A DNA stretch of 64,000 nt from Clostridiales bacterium. Its GTDB lineage: Bacteria; Bacillota; Clostridia; Oscillospirales; UBA644. The notes beneath the pieces are model-generated. The model worked only from the letters and a program-made list of their open reading frames with translations. It made no database searches and was not told the origin of the DNA. Below are positions 51,738 through 60,601 of this stretch, piece after piece (the first letter of the stretch is position 1; each line of letters opens with the position of its first letter). The translations under genes were made by a program, and so were the position numbers. Where the stretch lies: assembly GCA_016281915.1 (NCBI GenBank), contig JAEEJO010000037.1, positions 1 to 64,000 on the forward strand, given 5' to 3'.

Positions 51738-52742
51738 ATGATAGTACTTCTCAAACCCAATCCTGACAAGGCGCAACTTGACAGTCTTATTCAATGGCTT
51801 GAATCAAAGGGCGTTGAAATTCATCCTACAGTAGGTAAGACCCAGACGATACTCGGTCTTGTAGGCGATACTTCACATCTTGATATAGATCTCATTGCGG
51901 CACTCGATATCGTTGCGGGCGTTCGCAGGGTCCAGGAGCCGTATAAAAACGCAAACAGAAAGTTCCATCCCGACGACACAGTCATCAAGGTTGGAAACAC
52001 ATATATAGGAGGAGGAAACCTGACGATAATCGCAGGCCCCTGCTCCGTTGAGTCTGAAGAACAGATTTGTCAGATAGCCGAACAAGTAAAGAAAAGCGGC
52101 GCCACGCTTCTTCGCGGCGGAGCCTTCAAGCCAAGGACGTCCCCCTACTCGTTTCAGGGGTTGAGAGACGAAGGGCTGAAGCTTCTGTCGGTTGCAAAAA
52201 AGATGACGGGGTTGCCGATAGTTACCGAGATAATGGATATCGCTCATCTTGATTCTTTTGACGACGTGGACGTGATACAGGTCGGGGCAAGGAACATGCA
52301 GAATTTCGAGCTGTTAAAGGCGCTTGGCACGACCCGAAAGCCCATACTTTTAAAAAGAGGTCTTTCTTCGACATATGAAGAGCTTCTTATGAGCGCCGAA
52401 TATATTATGGCGGGCGGCAACAATAATGTTATTCTTTGTGAACGCGGAATACGCACATTTGAAACATATACAAGAAACACACTTGATATTTCGGCAATAC
52501 CTGTTCTTAAACAGCTCAGCCATCTGCCGGTAATAATCGATCCGAGCCATGCTTCAGGCAAATCCGCACTTGTCGCTCCCCTCGCGTGCGCTGCCGTTGC
52601 AGCAGGAGCGGACGGATTGATAATAGAAGTCCACAACGACCCTGAACATGCTCTCTGCGACGGTCCGCAGTCGATACGTCCGGAGGCGTTTGACAAGCTT
52701 GTAAAGAAACTTGATAAAATCTCAATGGCAACAAAAGACTGA
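51738..52742 (+). CDS. aroF: DAHP synthase (type I beta)
   Basis: The first committed step, joining PEP and erythrose 4-phosphate. The 334-residue form has an N-terminal ferredoxin-like regulatory domain (about 1-70), then the barrel with LTIIAGPCSVESEEQI, RGGAFKPRTSPYSFQG and IIDPSHASGKSALV. It is the ACT-like-domain form seen in Thermotoga and many Firmicutes. Start at the ATG at 51738, eight bases after GGAGG; the ORF's first ten residues are the terminator and T-run. It is controlled by the attenuator upstream. Confidence 0.95.
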   Translation: MIVLLKPNPDKAQLDSLIQWLESKGVEIHPTVGKTQTILGLVGDTSHLDIDLIAALDIVAGVRRVQEPYKNANRKFHPDDTVIKVGNTYIGGGNLTIIAGPCSVESEEQICQIAEQVKKSGATLLRGGAFKPRTSPYSFQGLRDEGLKLLSVAKKMTGLPIVTEIMDIAHLDSFDDVDVIQVGARNMQNFELLKALGTTRKPILLKRGLSSTYEELLMSAEYIMAGGNNNVILCERGIRTFETYTRNTLDISAIPVLKQLSHLPVIIDPSHASGKSALVAPLACAAVAAGADGLIIEVHNDPEHALCDGPQSIRPEAFDKLVKKLDKISMATKD

Positions 52743-52767
52743 CACGGTCTCAAAGGAGAAAACTGCG

Positions 52768-53832
52768 ATGAACAGGCGAACCGTAAGGATCAACGTTCAG
52801 AACGGATATGACGTTATAATAGAAAACGGAATACTCTCTTCATGCGGAACGATAATCAGGCCAACGGTCAAAAACGGACGGGCAGCTGTAATTACCGACT
52901 CAAACGTAGCGCCGCTCTACCTGCAGACCGTTATTGCCGCTCTTGGTAAAGCGGATATCAAAGCTGACAGCTTTATTATCGAAGCCGGTGAACGCTCAAA
53001 GAATTTAGACACTCTTTCAGAGATACTTGAATTTCTGGCAGAAAAAAGATTCACGAAATCCGACACGGTTATCGCGCTGGGCGGAGGAGTTGTTGGAGAT
53101 ATCGCCGGATTTGCAGCCGCCGTTTATCTTCGCGGGGTAAGTATAATCCAGATACCCACAACGCTTCTTTCTGCGGTAGACTCATCCGTGGGAGGAAAAA
53201 CCGCTGTAAATCTGCGTTCGGGCAAGAACCTTGCAGGAGCGTTTATGCAGCCGGCTGCCGTTATATTCGATCCAGATGCGCTTTCGTCGCTGCCGCGCAA
53301 AGAATTTGAGAACGGTATGGCGGAGGTTATAAAATACGGAGTGCTTTTCAGCGAAGAGCTTTTCGAAACCGTTAAAAACGGCGCAGACAGTAATAATATT
53401 GCCGAAATAGCAGAAAAATGCGTTGTTTTCAAAGGAAGGACCGTTGAAAACGATGAGTTTGACGCGGGAGAGAGAAAACTTCTGAACCTCGGTCATACGA
53501 TAGGTCATGCAATTGAAAAATGCAGTAATTATACGATTTCTCACGGGTTCGCAGTAGCGTCGGGAATGGCTATGGCGGCGCGAGCAGGAGAAAAAATGGG
53601 GATAACGCAAGCAGGAACGGCAGAGGCAATAGAAAAAGCGCTTGAAAAATATTCACTTCCGACCGATACGTCATTTGATCCCTGTTCCCTTGCGTCATGC
53701 GCTTTATCGGACAAAAAGCGGGCAGGCGAAACGATCACCGCGGTAATTCCCGAAAGAATAGGAAAGTGCAGGCTTCACGGCATATCGGTAGGCGAGCTTG
53801 AAGATTTTATAAAAAAAGGTAAAAAACAGTAA
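52768..53832 (+). CDS. aroB: 3-Dehydroquinate synthase
   Basis: A 354-residue NAD- and metal-dependent cyclase. LGGGVVGDIAGFAAAVYLRG and QIPTTLLSAVDSSVGGKTAVN are its NAD and substrate loops, and the metal His residues include NLGHTIGHAIE. Start is the ATG at 52768 after AAGGAG. The next gene, aroA, begins with no gap. Confidence 0.96.
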   Translation: MNRRTVRINVQNGYDVIIENGILSSCGTIIRPTVKNGRAAVITDSNVAPLYLQTVIAALGKADIKADSFIIEAGERSKNLDTLSEILEFLAEKRFTKSDTVIALGGGVVGDIAGFAAAVYLRGVSIIQIPTTLLSAVDSSVGGKTAVNLRSGKNLAGAFMQPAAVIFDPDALSSLPRKEFENGMAEVIKYGVLFSEELFETVKNGADSNNIAEIAEKCVVFKGRTVENDEFDAGERKLLNLGHTIGHAIEKCSNYTISHGFAVASGMAMAARAGEKMGITQAGTAEAIEKALEKYSLPTDTSFDPCSLASCALSDKKRAGETITAVIPERIGKCRLHGISVGELEDFIKKGKKQ

Positions 53833-55089
53833 ATGGACGTAATGATCACACCGTCTGCGCTATCGGGCAGGATAAGCGCCATCGGTTCGAAATCGGATAT
53901 TCACAGGCTGCTTATCTGCTCTGCCGTTTCTGACGTGCAAACAACAATAGACGGTTTTTTTTCGTCGGACGATATTGTTGCAACGGTAAACTGTATAAGG
54001 GCGCTTGGGGCAAAAGCTGAGATTTCAGGAAATATTTGCGCCATAACACCGATCGGTTCCCCAGAACAACGTCCTTCATTTGATTGCGGCGAAAGCGGAA
54101 CCACGCTACGGTTTATCCTGCCCATCGCATGCGCTCTTTGCGAAAATGCAGAGTTCAGCGGAAGGGGACGTTTACCCGAAAGACCGATCAGCGAGCTTAT
54201 GGAAGCTCTTGAATCGGGCGGAGTGATTTTTTCGAAGACAAAGCTTCCTTTTTCCACCAAAGGCACGCTTTCGGCAGGAAAATTCTTTTTGCCGGGGAAC
54301 GTAAGCTCACAGTACATATCTGGCTTGATGACAGCGCTTTGTCTTATTAAAGGTAAAAGCGAAATATCTCTCACCTCCCCTCTTGAATCTGCCGGTTACG
54401 TTGATATGACGCTGTCATCGCTTCGTCTTTTCGGCGCAGATATTTCCGCTGAAGGCGGGAAATATACTGTTTACGGAAAAGAGCGGCTAACCTCGCCCGG
54501 CAGCGTAAAGGCGGACGGAGACTGGTCAAACGCACTGTTTTTTATGACGGCAGGCGCAGTATGCGGCGATATTGAGATAACAGGGCTGAATACGTCAAGC
54601 GTTCAGGGAGACAAAAAAACGGTTGAGATCTTGAAACGGTTCGGCGCAGAGATATCATTGAAAAATGAAGTAATCAAAATAAAGAAAAGCGTTCTTCACG
54701 GCTGCGACACCGATATTTCACAGATTCCGGACAGCTTACCGGCGCTTTCGGTCGTTGCCGCATTTGCAAAAGGCGATTCAAGATTTACAGGAGCGGGAAG
54801 GCTTCGTCTGAAAGAAAGCGACAGGCTTACGGCTGTTTGCAGAATGATAAACGCTCTTGGCGGAAAAGCGGAAGAAACGGACGACGGAATCACCGTTCAC
54901 GGCACCGAAGGACTTTCGGGCGGAACGGCAGAAGGCGAAAACGACCATAGAATAGTAATGGCCGCCACCGTTGCGGCATTTGCATGCAAAGAAAAAACCG
55001 TTATAAAAGGAGCGCAAGCGGTCAATAAATCGTATCCGACATTTTTTGAGGATATAAGTAAACTCGGAGGAGTAACAAATGTCATCTGA
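53833..55089 (+). CDS. aroA: EPSP synthase
   Basis: Forms 5-enolpyruvylshikimate 3-phosphate. The 418-residue protein has SKSDIHRLLICSAVSD, FDCGESGTTLRFILPIACAL and RLRLKESDRLTAVCRM. The GESGTTLRF loop carries the residues that decide class I or II, and a fuller alignment would be needed to place it. It overlaps aroC by 11 bases. Confidence 0.96.
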   Translation: MDVMITPSALSGRISAIGSKSDIHRLLICSAVSDVQTTIDGFFSSDDIVATVNCIRALGAKAEISGNICAITPIGSPEQRPSFDCGESGTTLRFILPIACALCENAEFSGRGRLPERPISELMEALESGGVIFSKTKLPFSTKGTLSAGKFFLPGNVSSQYISGLMTALCLIKGKSEISLTSPLESAGYVDMTLSSLRLFGADISAEGGKYTVYGKERLTSPGSVKADGDWSNALFFMTAGAVCGDIEITGLNTSSVQGDKKTVEILKRFGAEISLKNEVIKIKKSVLHGCDTDISQIPDSLPALSVVAAFAKGDSRFTGAGRLRLKESDRLTAVCRMINALGGKAEETDDGITVHGTEGLSGGTAEGENDHRIVMAATVAAFACKEKTVIKGAQAVNKSYPTFFEDISKLGGVTNVI

Positions 55090-56170
55090 ATACGGCAAAG
55101 CACTGAAAATATCCGTTTTCGGACAGTCGCACGGCAAAGCGATCGGTGTAAATATAGACGGTCTTCCCGCAGGCGAAGAAATAGATGAAAAAGAGCTTAT
55201 TTCTTTTATGCAGAGGCGCGCACCGGGGAAAAGCGACGTTACGACGCACAGAAAAGAGGCTGACACGCCTGTTTTTTTATCCGGTATAGTGGACGGGAAA
55301 ACCTGCGGGGTACCCGTATGCGCAGTGATTGAAAATAAGGATGCTCATTCCTCTGATTACAGCGGATTTTCAAATACGCCTCGACCGGGGCACGCAGATT
55401 ACACTTCCGTGATAAAATACGGCGAATCTGCGGATATAAGAGGCGGAGGTCATCTTTCGGGACGGCTCACTGCGCCAATCTGCATAGCAGGCGGGATCGC
55501 AAAGCAGATCCTTGAAAAGAGAGGAATTTATATCGGAGCTCATATTTCTTCGGTTTGCAGGGTAAAAGATGACGGATTCCCGCTTTTTCCGACTGAAAAA
55601 CTGTTTGAAGAAATAGCGAAAAAGCCGTTTCCCGTTATAAACGACGAGATCGGGGATGCGATGAAAAAAGTGATCCTTTCCGCAGCAAACGATCTTGATT
55701 CGGTCGGAGGATGCGTTGAATGCGCTATTATCGGATTACCTGCGGGAATAGGTTCGCCGATGTTTGACGGCATTGAAAACCGCATTGGAGCCGCAATATT
55801 CGGAATTCCGGCAATAAAAGGGATAGAGTTCGGCGCAGGATTTCGATCTTCCGAGATGTACGGGTCTGAAAACAATGATCCGTTTTATGCAAAAGACGGC
55901 AAGGTAATGACGGAAACGAACAACTGCGGCGGTATACTCGGAGGAATATCCACAGGTATGCCGATAGTGTTCAATGTCGCCTTCAAGCCAACTCCTTCTA
56001 TCGGGAAGGAACAAAGAACGGTAGATCTGAAAAGCATGACCGACACGCATATAACCGTCGGGGGAAGGCATGATCCCTGCGTTGCAGTGAGGGCTGTGCC
56101 TGCGGTTGAAGCAGTTGCGGCGACAGTGATACTTGATATGTTGCTGGAGGAGAATAATGGAATTATCTGA
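55079..56170 (+). CDS. aroC: Chorismate synthase
   Basis: An FMN-dependent enzyme of 363 residues. FGQSHGKAIGVNIDG and RPGHADYTSVIKYG, then RGGGHLSGRLTAPICIAGG, are the family signatures. FMN is needed in reduced form, which suits an anaerobe. It overlaps pheA by 14 bases. Confidence 0.97.
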   Translation: MSSEYGKALKISVFGQSHGKAIGVNIDGLPAGEEIDEKELISFMQRRAPGKSDVTTHRKEADTPVFLSGIVDGKTCGVPVCAVIENKDAHSSDYSGFSNTPRPGHADYTSVIKYGESADIRGGGHLSGRLTAPICIAGGIAKQILEKRGIYIGAHISSVCRVKDDGFPLFPTEKLFEEIAKKPFPVINDEIGDAMKKVILSAANDLDSVGGCVECAIIGLPAGIGSPMFDGIENRIGAAIFGIPAIKGIEFGAGFRSSEMYGSENNDPFYAKDGKVMTETNNCGGILGGISTGMPIVFNVAFKPTPSIGKEQRTVDLKSMTDTHITVGGRHDPCVAVRAVPAVEAVAATVILDMLLEENNGII

Positions 56171-57296
56171 GATAAGAAAGAAAATAGACGAAACAGACGA
56201 AAAGCTTCTGCCTCTTTTTCTGGAAAGGATGAATCTTTCCGCCGAAGCGGTGAAATATAAAAAAGAGCATTCACTCCCGATCCTGAACAAAACAAGAGAA
56301 AATGAAATACTCCAGCGCGTAATGAGTGAAAGCGGAGATATGGAGCAATATGCGCACAGGCTGTATATGATGATTTTTGAGCTAAGCAGAGCATATCAGG
56401 CAACGCTGTTCAAAAACGGATCAAAAGTCAGAGAGGAAGCGGAAAGAGCGCTTTGCGAAACCGTAAATGAATTTCCGCAAAGAACCTCGGTAGCGTGTCA
56501 GGGAGTAAGAGGGGCTTATTCCGAAGAAGCAGCATCAAAAATGTTTCCGAGGGGCAATCTGATTTTTTTCAACTCCTTCGATGCTGTTTTTGAAGCGGTC
56601 GCAAGCGGATTTTGCCGTTATGGAGTAGTCCCCGTTGAAAACAGTTCAAACGGTTCCGTAAAAGCCGTATACGATCTTCTTCACACAAAAAACGTTAAGA
56701 TAGTAAAGAGCGGAAGGCTCTGCATACGTCATGAACTGATCGGTCTTCCGGGAACAAAGCCGGAGGATGTAAAAGAAATCCGTTCACACGAACAGGCGCT
56801 CGGTCAGTGCAGCGAGTACCTGAAAAGTCTTGGTACGACGGTAAAGATACAGCCTTTTCCCAACACGGCAACAGCGGCGAAATCGGTGGCTGACGGAAAG
56901 GACAAAAGCGTTGCGGCGATAGCATCCCACAGTGTGTGCGAGCTTTACGGGCTCGAATGCATCGCCGAAAACATACAAAACAGTGATAACAACTATACCC
57001 GCTTTATCTGTATTTCAAATAAAGCCGAAATATTTCCCGGTGCAAACAGGTTAAGTTTTGCCGTAGAATGCGAAAACAAGCCGGGAACGCTGTATTCGAT
57101 AATAGCAAAGATATCTGCGCTTGGAACAGATATCCTCAAGCTTGAAAGCTGTCCGATAACGGGAAGAAACTTTGATTTTGTTTTTTATTTCGAGATAGCG
57201 GCGAGCGTGAAAGACCCAAAGATAGTTTCTATGCTTGAAAGCCTTGAATACGAGTGCAAGAAGCTCATTTTCCTTGGCAATTATTCGGAGGATTGA
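56157..57296 (+). CDS. pheA: Chorismate mutase-prephenate dehydratase
   Basis: A bifunctional 379-residue P-protein: AroQ-type chorismate mutase (1-85), prephenate dehydratase (about 112-285, with catalytic TRF at 281-283) and a C-terminal ACT domain (about 298-375). The ACT motif that binds Phe is ESRP in most homologues; here it is ESCPI (330-334), with Cys in place of Arg. This may alter feedback by phenylalanine. Start is the ATG at 56157 after GGAG; the ORF start lies in aroC. aroEK follows directly. Confidence 0.94.
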   Translation: MELSEIRKKIDETDEKLLPLFLERMNLSAEAVKYKKEHSLPILNKTRENEILQRVMSESGDMEQYAHRLYMMIFELSRAYQATLFKNGSKVREEAERALCETVNEFPQRTSVACQGVRGAYSEEAASKMFPRGNLIFFNSFDAVFEAVASGFCRYGVVPVENSSNGSVKAVYDLLHTKNVKIVKSGRLCIRHELIGLPGTKPEDVKEIRSHEQALGQCSEYLKSLGTTVKIQPFPNTATAAKSVADGKDKSVAAIASHSVCELYGLECIAENIQNSDNNYTRFICISNKAEIFPGANRLSFAVECENKPGTLYSIIAKISALGTDILKLESCPITGRNFDFVFYFEIAASVKDPKIVSMLESLEYECKKLIFLGNYSED

Positions 57297-58538
57297 ATGG
57301 AAGGCAGGATTTACGGACTTCTGGGCAGAAAACTCGGCCACAGCTATTCTGTATACGTTCACAAAAAACTCGGGAACAACGATTACAAGCTTTATGAAAT
57401 TGAACCGGAAGAGCTTGGCGATTTTATAAGGAATGAAAACGTCGGCGGACTGAACGTGACAATTCCGTATAAAGTCGAGGCGATGAAATACTGTGACGTT
57501 ATATCGCAGGAAGCCGAAAAGATCGGTGCTGTCAACACGGTAGTCAGACGCGGCGGAAAGATATACGGCTACAATACCGATAAATTTGGATTTATCAGCA
57601 TGCTTGAAAAGGGCGGCATAGACTTAGAGAATAAAAAGGTGATAATTCTCGGCAGCGGGGGCGCAAGCAAGACCGCATTATACTGTTCCGAGCTTCTTGG
57701 CGCAAAAGAGACAGTAATAATTTCAAGAAGCGGAGAGAATAATTACGGCAACATAGAAAAGCATTTTGATGCGGATATAATTATAAATGCCACACCAGTT
57801 GGCATGTTTCCCGAAAACGGGAAATCGCCGATAGATCTCACAAAATTCACCAAATGTGTCGGCGTTGCCGATATGATATATAATCCGTTGAGAACGCAGC
57901 TGCTGCTTGAGGCCGACGCGTTGGATATTCCGTGTATCGGAGGACTTTCCATGCTCACGGCGCAGGGAAAGAAATCTGCAGAACTGTTTTTCAACACCGA
58001 ATATCCCGACGATGCAACAGACAGCATAACACGTGAAATAGTCAGCGAAACAGAAAACATAGTACTGATCGGGATGCCGGGAAGCGGCAAGAGCGTTATC
58101 GGGCAAAAGCTTGCCGAGATATCGGGAAGAGAAATCATCGATACGGATGCGGAGGTTGAAAAGGAAACGAACAAAAAAATACCGCAGATATTTGCGGAAT
58201 ACGGTGAGGGAAAATTCAGAGAGATCGAAAGCAAAATAATCGCTTCTGCGGGCAAGCTGCACGGAAAGATAATAGTAACAGGCGGAGGAGCCGTAACGGT
58301 CGAGAAAAACTACGCTTCTCTCAAACAAAACGGACGTATCTATGAAATAATACGCGACCTGTCGCTTCTTGAAACACGCGGACGTCCGCTTTCGGAAAAC
58401 GCGAATCTTTCAGAAATGCTCGGCAAAAGACGTCCTCTTTACGAAAAATTCAGAGATACAGCCGTAAACAACGGAAAAACGCCGCTTGAAGCGGCGAATG
58501 AGATTTGGGGTGATTTCATTGAAAATTCTTGTGATTAA
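57297..58538 (+). CDS. AroE-AroK fusion (shikimate dehydrogenase-kinase)
   Basis: One 413-residue chain makes shikimate and phosphorylates it. AroE (about 1-245) has GRKLGHSYSVYVH, catalytic Lys59 in NVTIPYK and Asp95 in GYNTDK, then the NADP loop LGSGGASKTALY. AroK (about 250-413) has the P-loop GMPGSGKSVIG (259-269), the shikimate Asp in IDTDAEVE, and the lid arginine in RGRPLSE. The linker is short and shows no frameshift. The two domains are usually separate proteins. Confidence 0.93.
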   Translation: MEGRIYGLLGRKLGHSYSVYVHKKLGNNDYKLYEIEPEELGDFIRNENVGGLNVTIPYKVEAMKYCDVISQEAEKIGAVNTVVRRGGKIYGYNTDKFGFISMLEKGGIDLENKKVIILGSGGASKTALYCSELLGAKETVIISRSGENNYGNIEKHFDADIIINATPVGMFPENGKSPIDLTKFTKCVGVADMIYNPLRTQLLLEADALDIPCIGGLSMLTAQGKKSAELFFNTEYPDDATDSITREIVSETENIVLIGMPGSGKSVIGQKLAEISGREIIDTDAEVEKETNKKIPQIFAEYGEGKFREIESKIIASAGKLHGKIIVTGGGAVTVEKNYASLKQNGRIYEIIRDLSLLETRGRPLSENANLSEMLGKRRPLYEKFRDTAVNNGKTPLEAANEIWGDFIENSCD

Positions 58539-58941
58539 CGGGCCGAATATAAATATGCTCGGAATACGGGAGCCTGAGATTTACGGGAACAGAACATATG
58601 CTCAGCTGATAGAAATGATAAAAAAAGAAGCGGATACTGTCGGAGCCGAAGTTGAGTTTTTTCAGTCGAACCATGAGGGCGCGATAGTGGACGAAATACA
58701 GAGAGCGTATAACAGATTTGACGGTATCATCATCAACCCTGCGGCATATACACATACAAGCGTTGCGATAGCCGACGCGATAAAGGCCGTTGGAATCCCT
58801 GCCATTGAAGTGCATATATCAGATCCTGACACCCGTGAGGAATTCAGAAGGATATCCTACGTCAGACCCGTATGCGCGGCAACTGTAAAAGGAAAAGGAT
58901 TTGAAGGATATATCGAAGCGCTTCATATGTTGATAAAGTAA
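58519..58941 (+). CDS. aroQ: Type II 3-dehydroquinate dehydratase
   Basis: A 140-residue dodecamer-forming enzyme of the type II class. ILVINGPNINMLGIREPEIYG, then NPAAYTHTSVAIADA and EVHISDPDTREEFRRIS, are diagnostic. I choose the TTG at 58519 after GGGGTG, giving the conserved start KILVINGPN; the ORF's 58486 start adds eleven non-family residues. It overlaps the AroEK gene by 20 bases and ends the aromatic operon. Confidence 0.93.
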   Translation: MKILVINGPNINMLGIREPEIYGNRTYAQLIEMIKKEADTVGAEVEFFQSNHEGAIVDEIQRAYNRFDGIIINPAAYTHTSVAIADAIKAVGIPAIEVHISDPDTREEFRRISYVRPVCAATVKGKGFEGYIEALHMLIK

Positions 58942-58944
58942 TAA

Positions 58945-58976
58945 AAATGCTTGCCATAAGACAAGCATTTTATTTT
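58945..58976 (+). terminator. Terminator of aromatic operon
   Basis: AAATGCTTG and CAAGCATTT form a 9-bp stem followed by TATTTTATC. It lies between two converging stop codons, 3 bases after aroQ and close to the MATE stop, and the A-rich side lets it serve both strands. Confidence 0.85.
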
Positions 58977-60354
58977 ATCTGCTTTCAAGAGCGGGATCGT
59001 AATCTTTATCTGCTTTGACGTGTTTTCTATAGTAAATAAAAAATGCTATCAGCTGTGCGATAAAGGTGACTGTCCAAGAGAAGGCATATGAAAGATAGAG
59101 AACTTCGGGCGTGTGAAACTGTTCGATCTGAAAAACGGAGAATATCCATGCGATTCGCAGTCCGCAGATACCGATAACGGAAATGATCATCGGAATAACG
59201 GAAGAGCCCATTCCCCTGAGAGATCCTGTTGTGACGTCCATAAGACCGCACAGGAAATAAGGCAGAGAGATGTAAAGGAGTCTGACAAGTCCTGCTGAGA
59301 TCGCCTCGGCAGAGTCTGTGATATATATTGAAAGAAGCTGTTTTCCGAATATATTTACAAGAGATCCGCCTATGATACCAACTACGGTAACGCATGCCAG
59401 GCAAAGCCATATAGATCTGACTGCGCGCTTGTATTTTTTTGCGCCGGTGCACTGACCGACGAAATTGACCGCAGTCTGTGAAAACGCATTGATGCTGACG
59501 TAAACGAAACCTTCGATATTGCCTGCAGCGGCATTTCCTGACATGAATACGTCGCCGAATGAGTTGATAGACGACTGGATTATGACGTTGGAAATGGAAA
59601 AAAGCGCTCCCTGAATTCCTGCGGGCAGACCGATGCGGATTATTTTGAAAAATTGTATCTTATAAAAGCGCATTTTTGAGAGAATGAGGCGGCAGGAATC
59701 GGTCCTTTTCATAAGCGCAAGTATTACCAGCACTGCAGAAACGCCCTGAGAGATAATGGTCGCCAGCGAAACGCCCGCCACGCTCATATTGAATGCAGTG
59801 ACAAAGACGATGTTGAGTATAACGTTAATAACGCCTGCGGTGGAAAGGAAAATCAGAGGTCCCTTTGTATCTCCTACGGCACGAAGGATAGAAGAACCGA
59901 AATTATAAATCATTGAAAACGTCATTCCGCAGAAATAAATGCGCATATAGACGGTCGAGAGCCCCAGGACGTTTTCAGGGGTTTCCATCATGCGAAGGAA
60001 TGATTCGGAAAAAATAACGCCTATAAGCGTAAGGGTAATTCCGCTGACGAGAGCCGTGGGAATGGCTGTATGAACCGTTCTGTGAACCGCTTCGTTATCG
60101 TTGCCGCCGTAAGCATGAGCGACCGATACGCCTGCACCGACTGAAAGACCGACAAAAAGGTTTATGATAAGATTGGTTACTGAGCCTGTGGCACCTACCG
60201 CAGCAACCGTTATGCTTCCGCAGAATCTGCCCACAACAACAAGGTCTGCGGCGTTAAAAAGAAGCTGCAGAATGCTGGTCAGAATTATGGGGATCGTATA
60301 TTTAACAACGTTCCAGAAGAGCGGTCCCCGAAGTATCGAGTTGTTACTGTTCAT
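58975..60354 (-). CDS. MATE-family efflux transporter (second copy)
   Basis: A 459-residue, 12-helix MATE protein. LFWNVVKYTIPIILTSILQLLFNAADLVVVGRFCG is the family N-terminus, and the second half repeats it from RIGLPAGIQGALFSISNVIIQ. Related to the clostridial NorM/DinF-like branch. The substrate is unknown. It has its own promoter and shares a terminator with the aromatic operon. It differs enough from the copy at 36.6 kb to be a different subgroup. Confidence 0.93.
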   Translation of the reverse strand: MNSNNSILRGPLFWNVVKYTIPIILTSILQLLFNAADLVVVGRFCGSITVAAVGATGSVTNLIINLFVGLSVGAGVSVAHAYGGNDNEAVHRTVHTAIPTALVSGITLTLIGVIFSESFLRMMETPENVLGLSTVYMRIYFCGMTFSMIYNFGSSILRAVGDTKGPLIFLSTAGVINVILNIVFVTAFNMSVAGVSLATIISQGVSAVLVILALMKRTDSCRLILSKMRFYKIQFFKIIRIGLPAGIQGALFSISNVIIQSSINSFGDVFMSGNAAAGNIEGFVYVSINAFSQTAVNFVGQCTGAKKYKRAVRSIWLCLACVTVVGIIGGSLVNIFGKQLLSIYITDSAEAISAGLVRLLYISLPYFLCGLMDVTTGSLRGMGSSVIPMIISVIGICGLRIAWIFSVFQIEQFHTPEVLYLSYAFSWTVTFIAQLIAFFIYYRKHVKADKDYDPALESR

Positions 60355-60385
60355 TGATTTTTCCTTCGTTTGTTAATGCGCGGTT

Positions 60386-60414
60386 ATTATATCATATAAT
60401 AAAGAACAATTCAA
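60386..60414 (-). promoter_or_regulatory. Promoter of second MATE gene
   Basis: On the minus strand TTGAAT and TATAAT are separated by 17 bases with TGA before the -10, about 32 bases upstream of the ATG. Confidence 0.75.
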
Positions 60415-60471
60415 CAAGTTTTTGCAAATCGACTGATTTGTTGAAAATATTTCGATTTATAGAACGCAGAA

Positions 60472-60510
60472 ACGGTCCGGTAAAACCGGACCGTGATTTT
60501 TATATTTTTC
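60472..60510 (+). terminator. Orphan hairpin with plus-strand T-run
   Basis: ACGGTCCGGT and ACCGGACCGT form a perfect 10-bp stem with a 3-base loop, followed by GATTTTTATATTTTT on the plus strand. No plus-strand gene precedes it, and on the minus strand it lies after the GDPD-MsrA gene without a T-run. It could be a terminator for an antisense or small RNA, or a weak minus-strand terminator. The rest of 60510-60601 holds nothing I can identify. Confidence 0.5.
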
Positions 60511-60601
60511 CGTATAATATCGGATACTTCCCGAATCGAATGAGAGCATCCGCGGATATTTCTATGCTTGTCTATCTGAAAATGGCTGACAATAAAACAG
60601 A

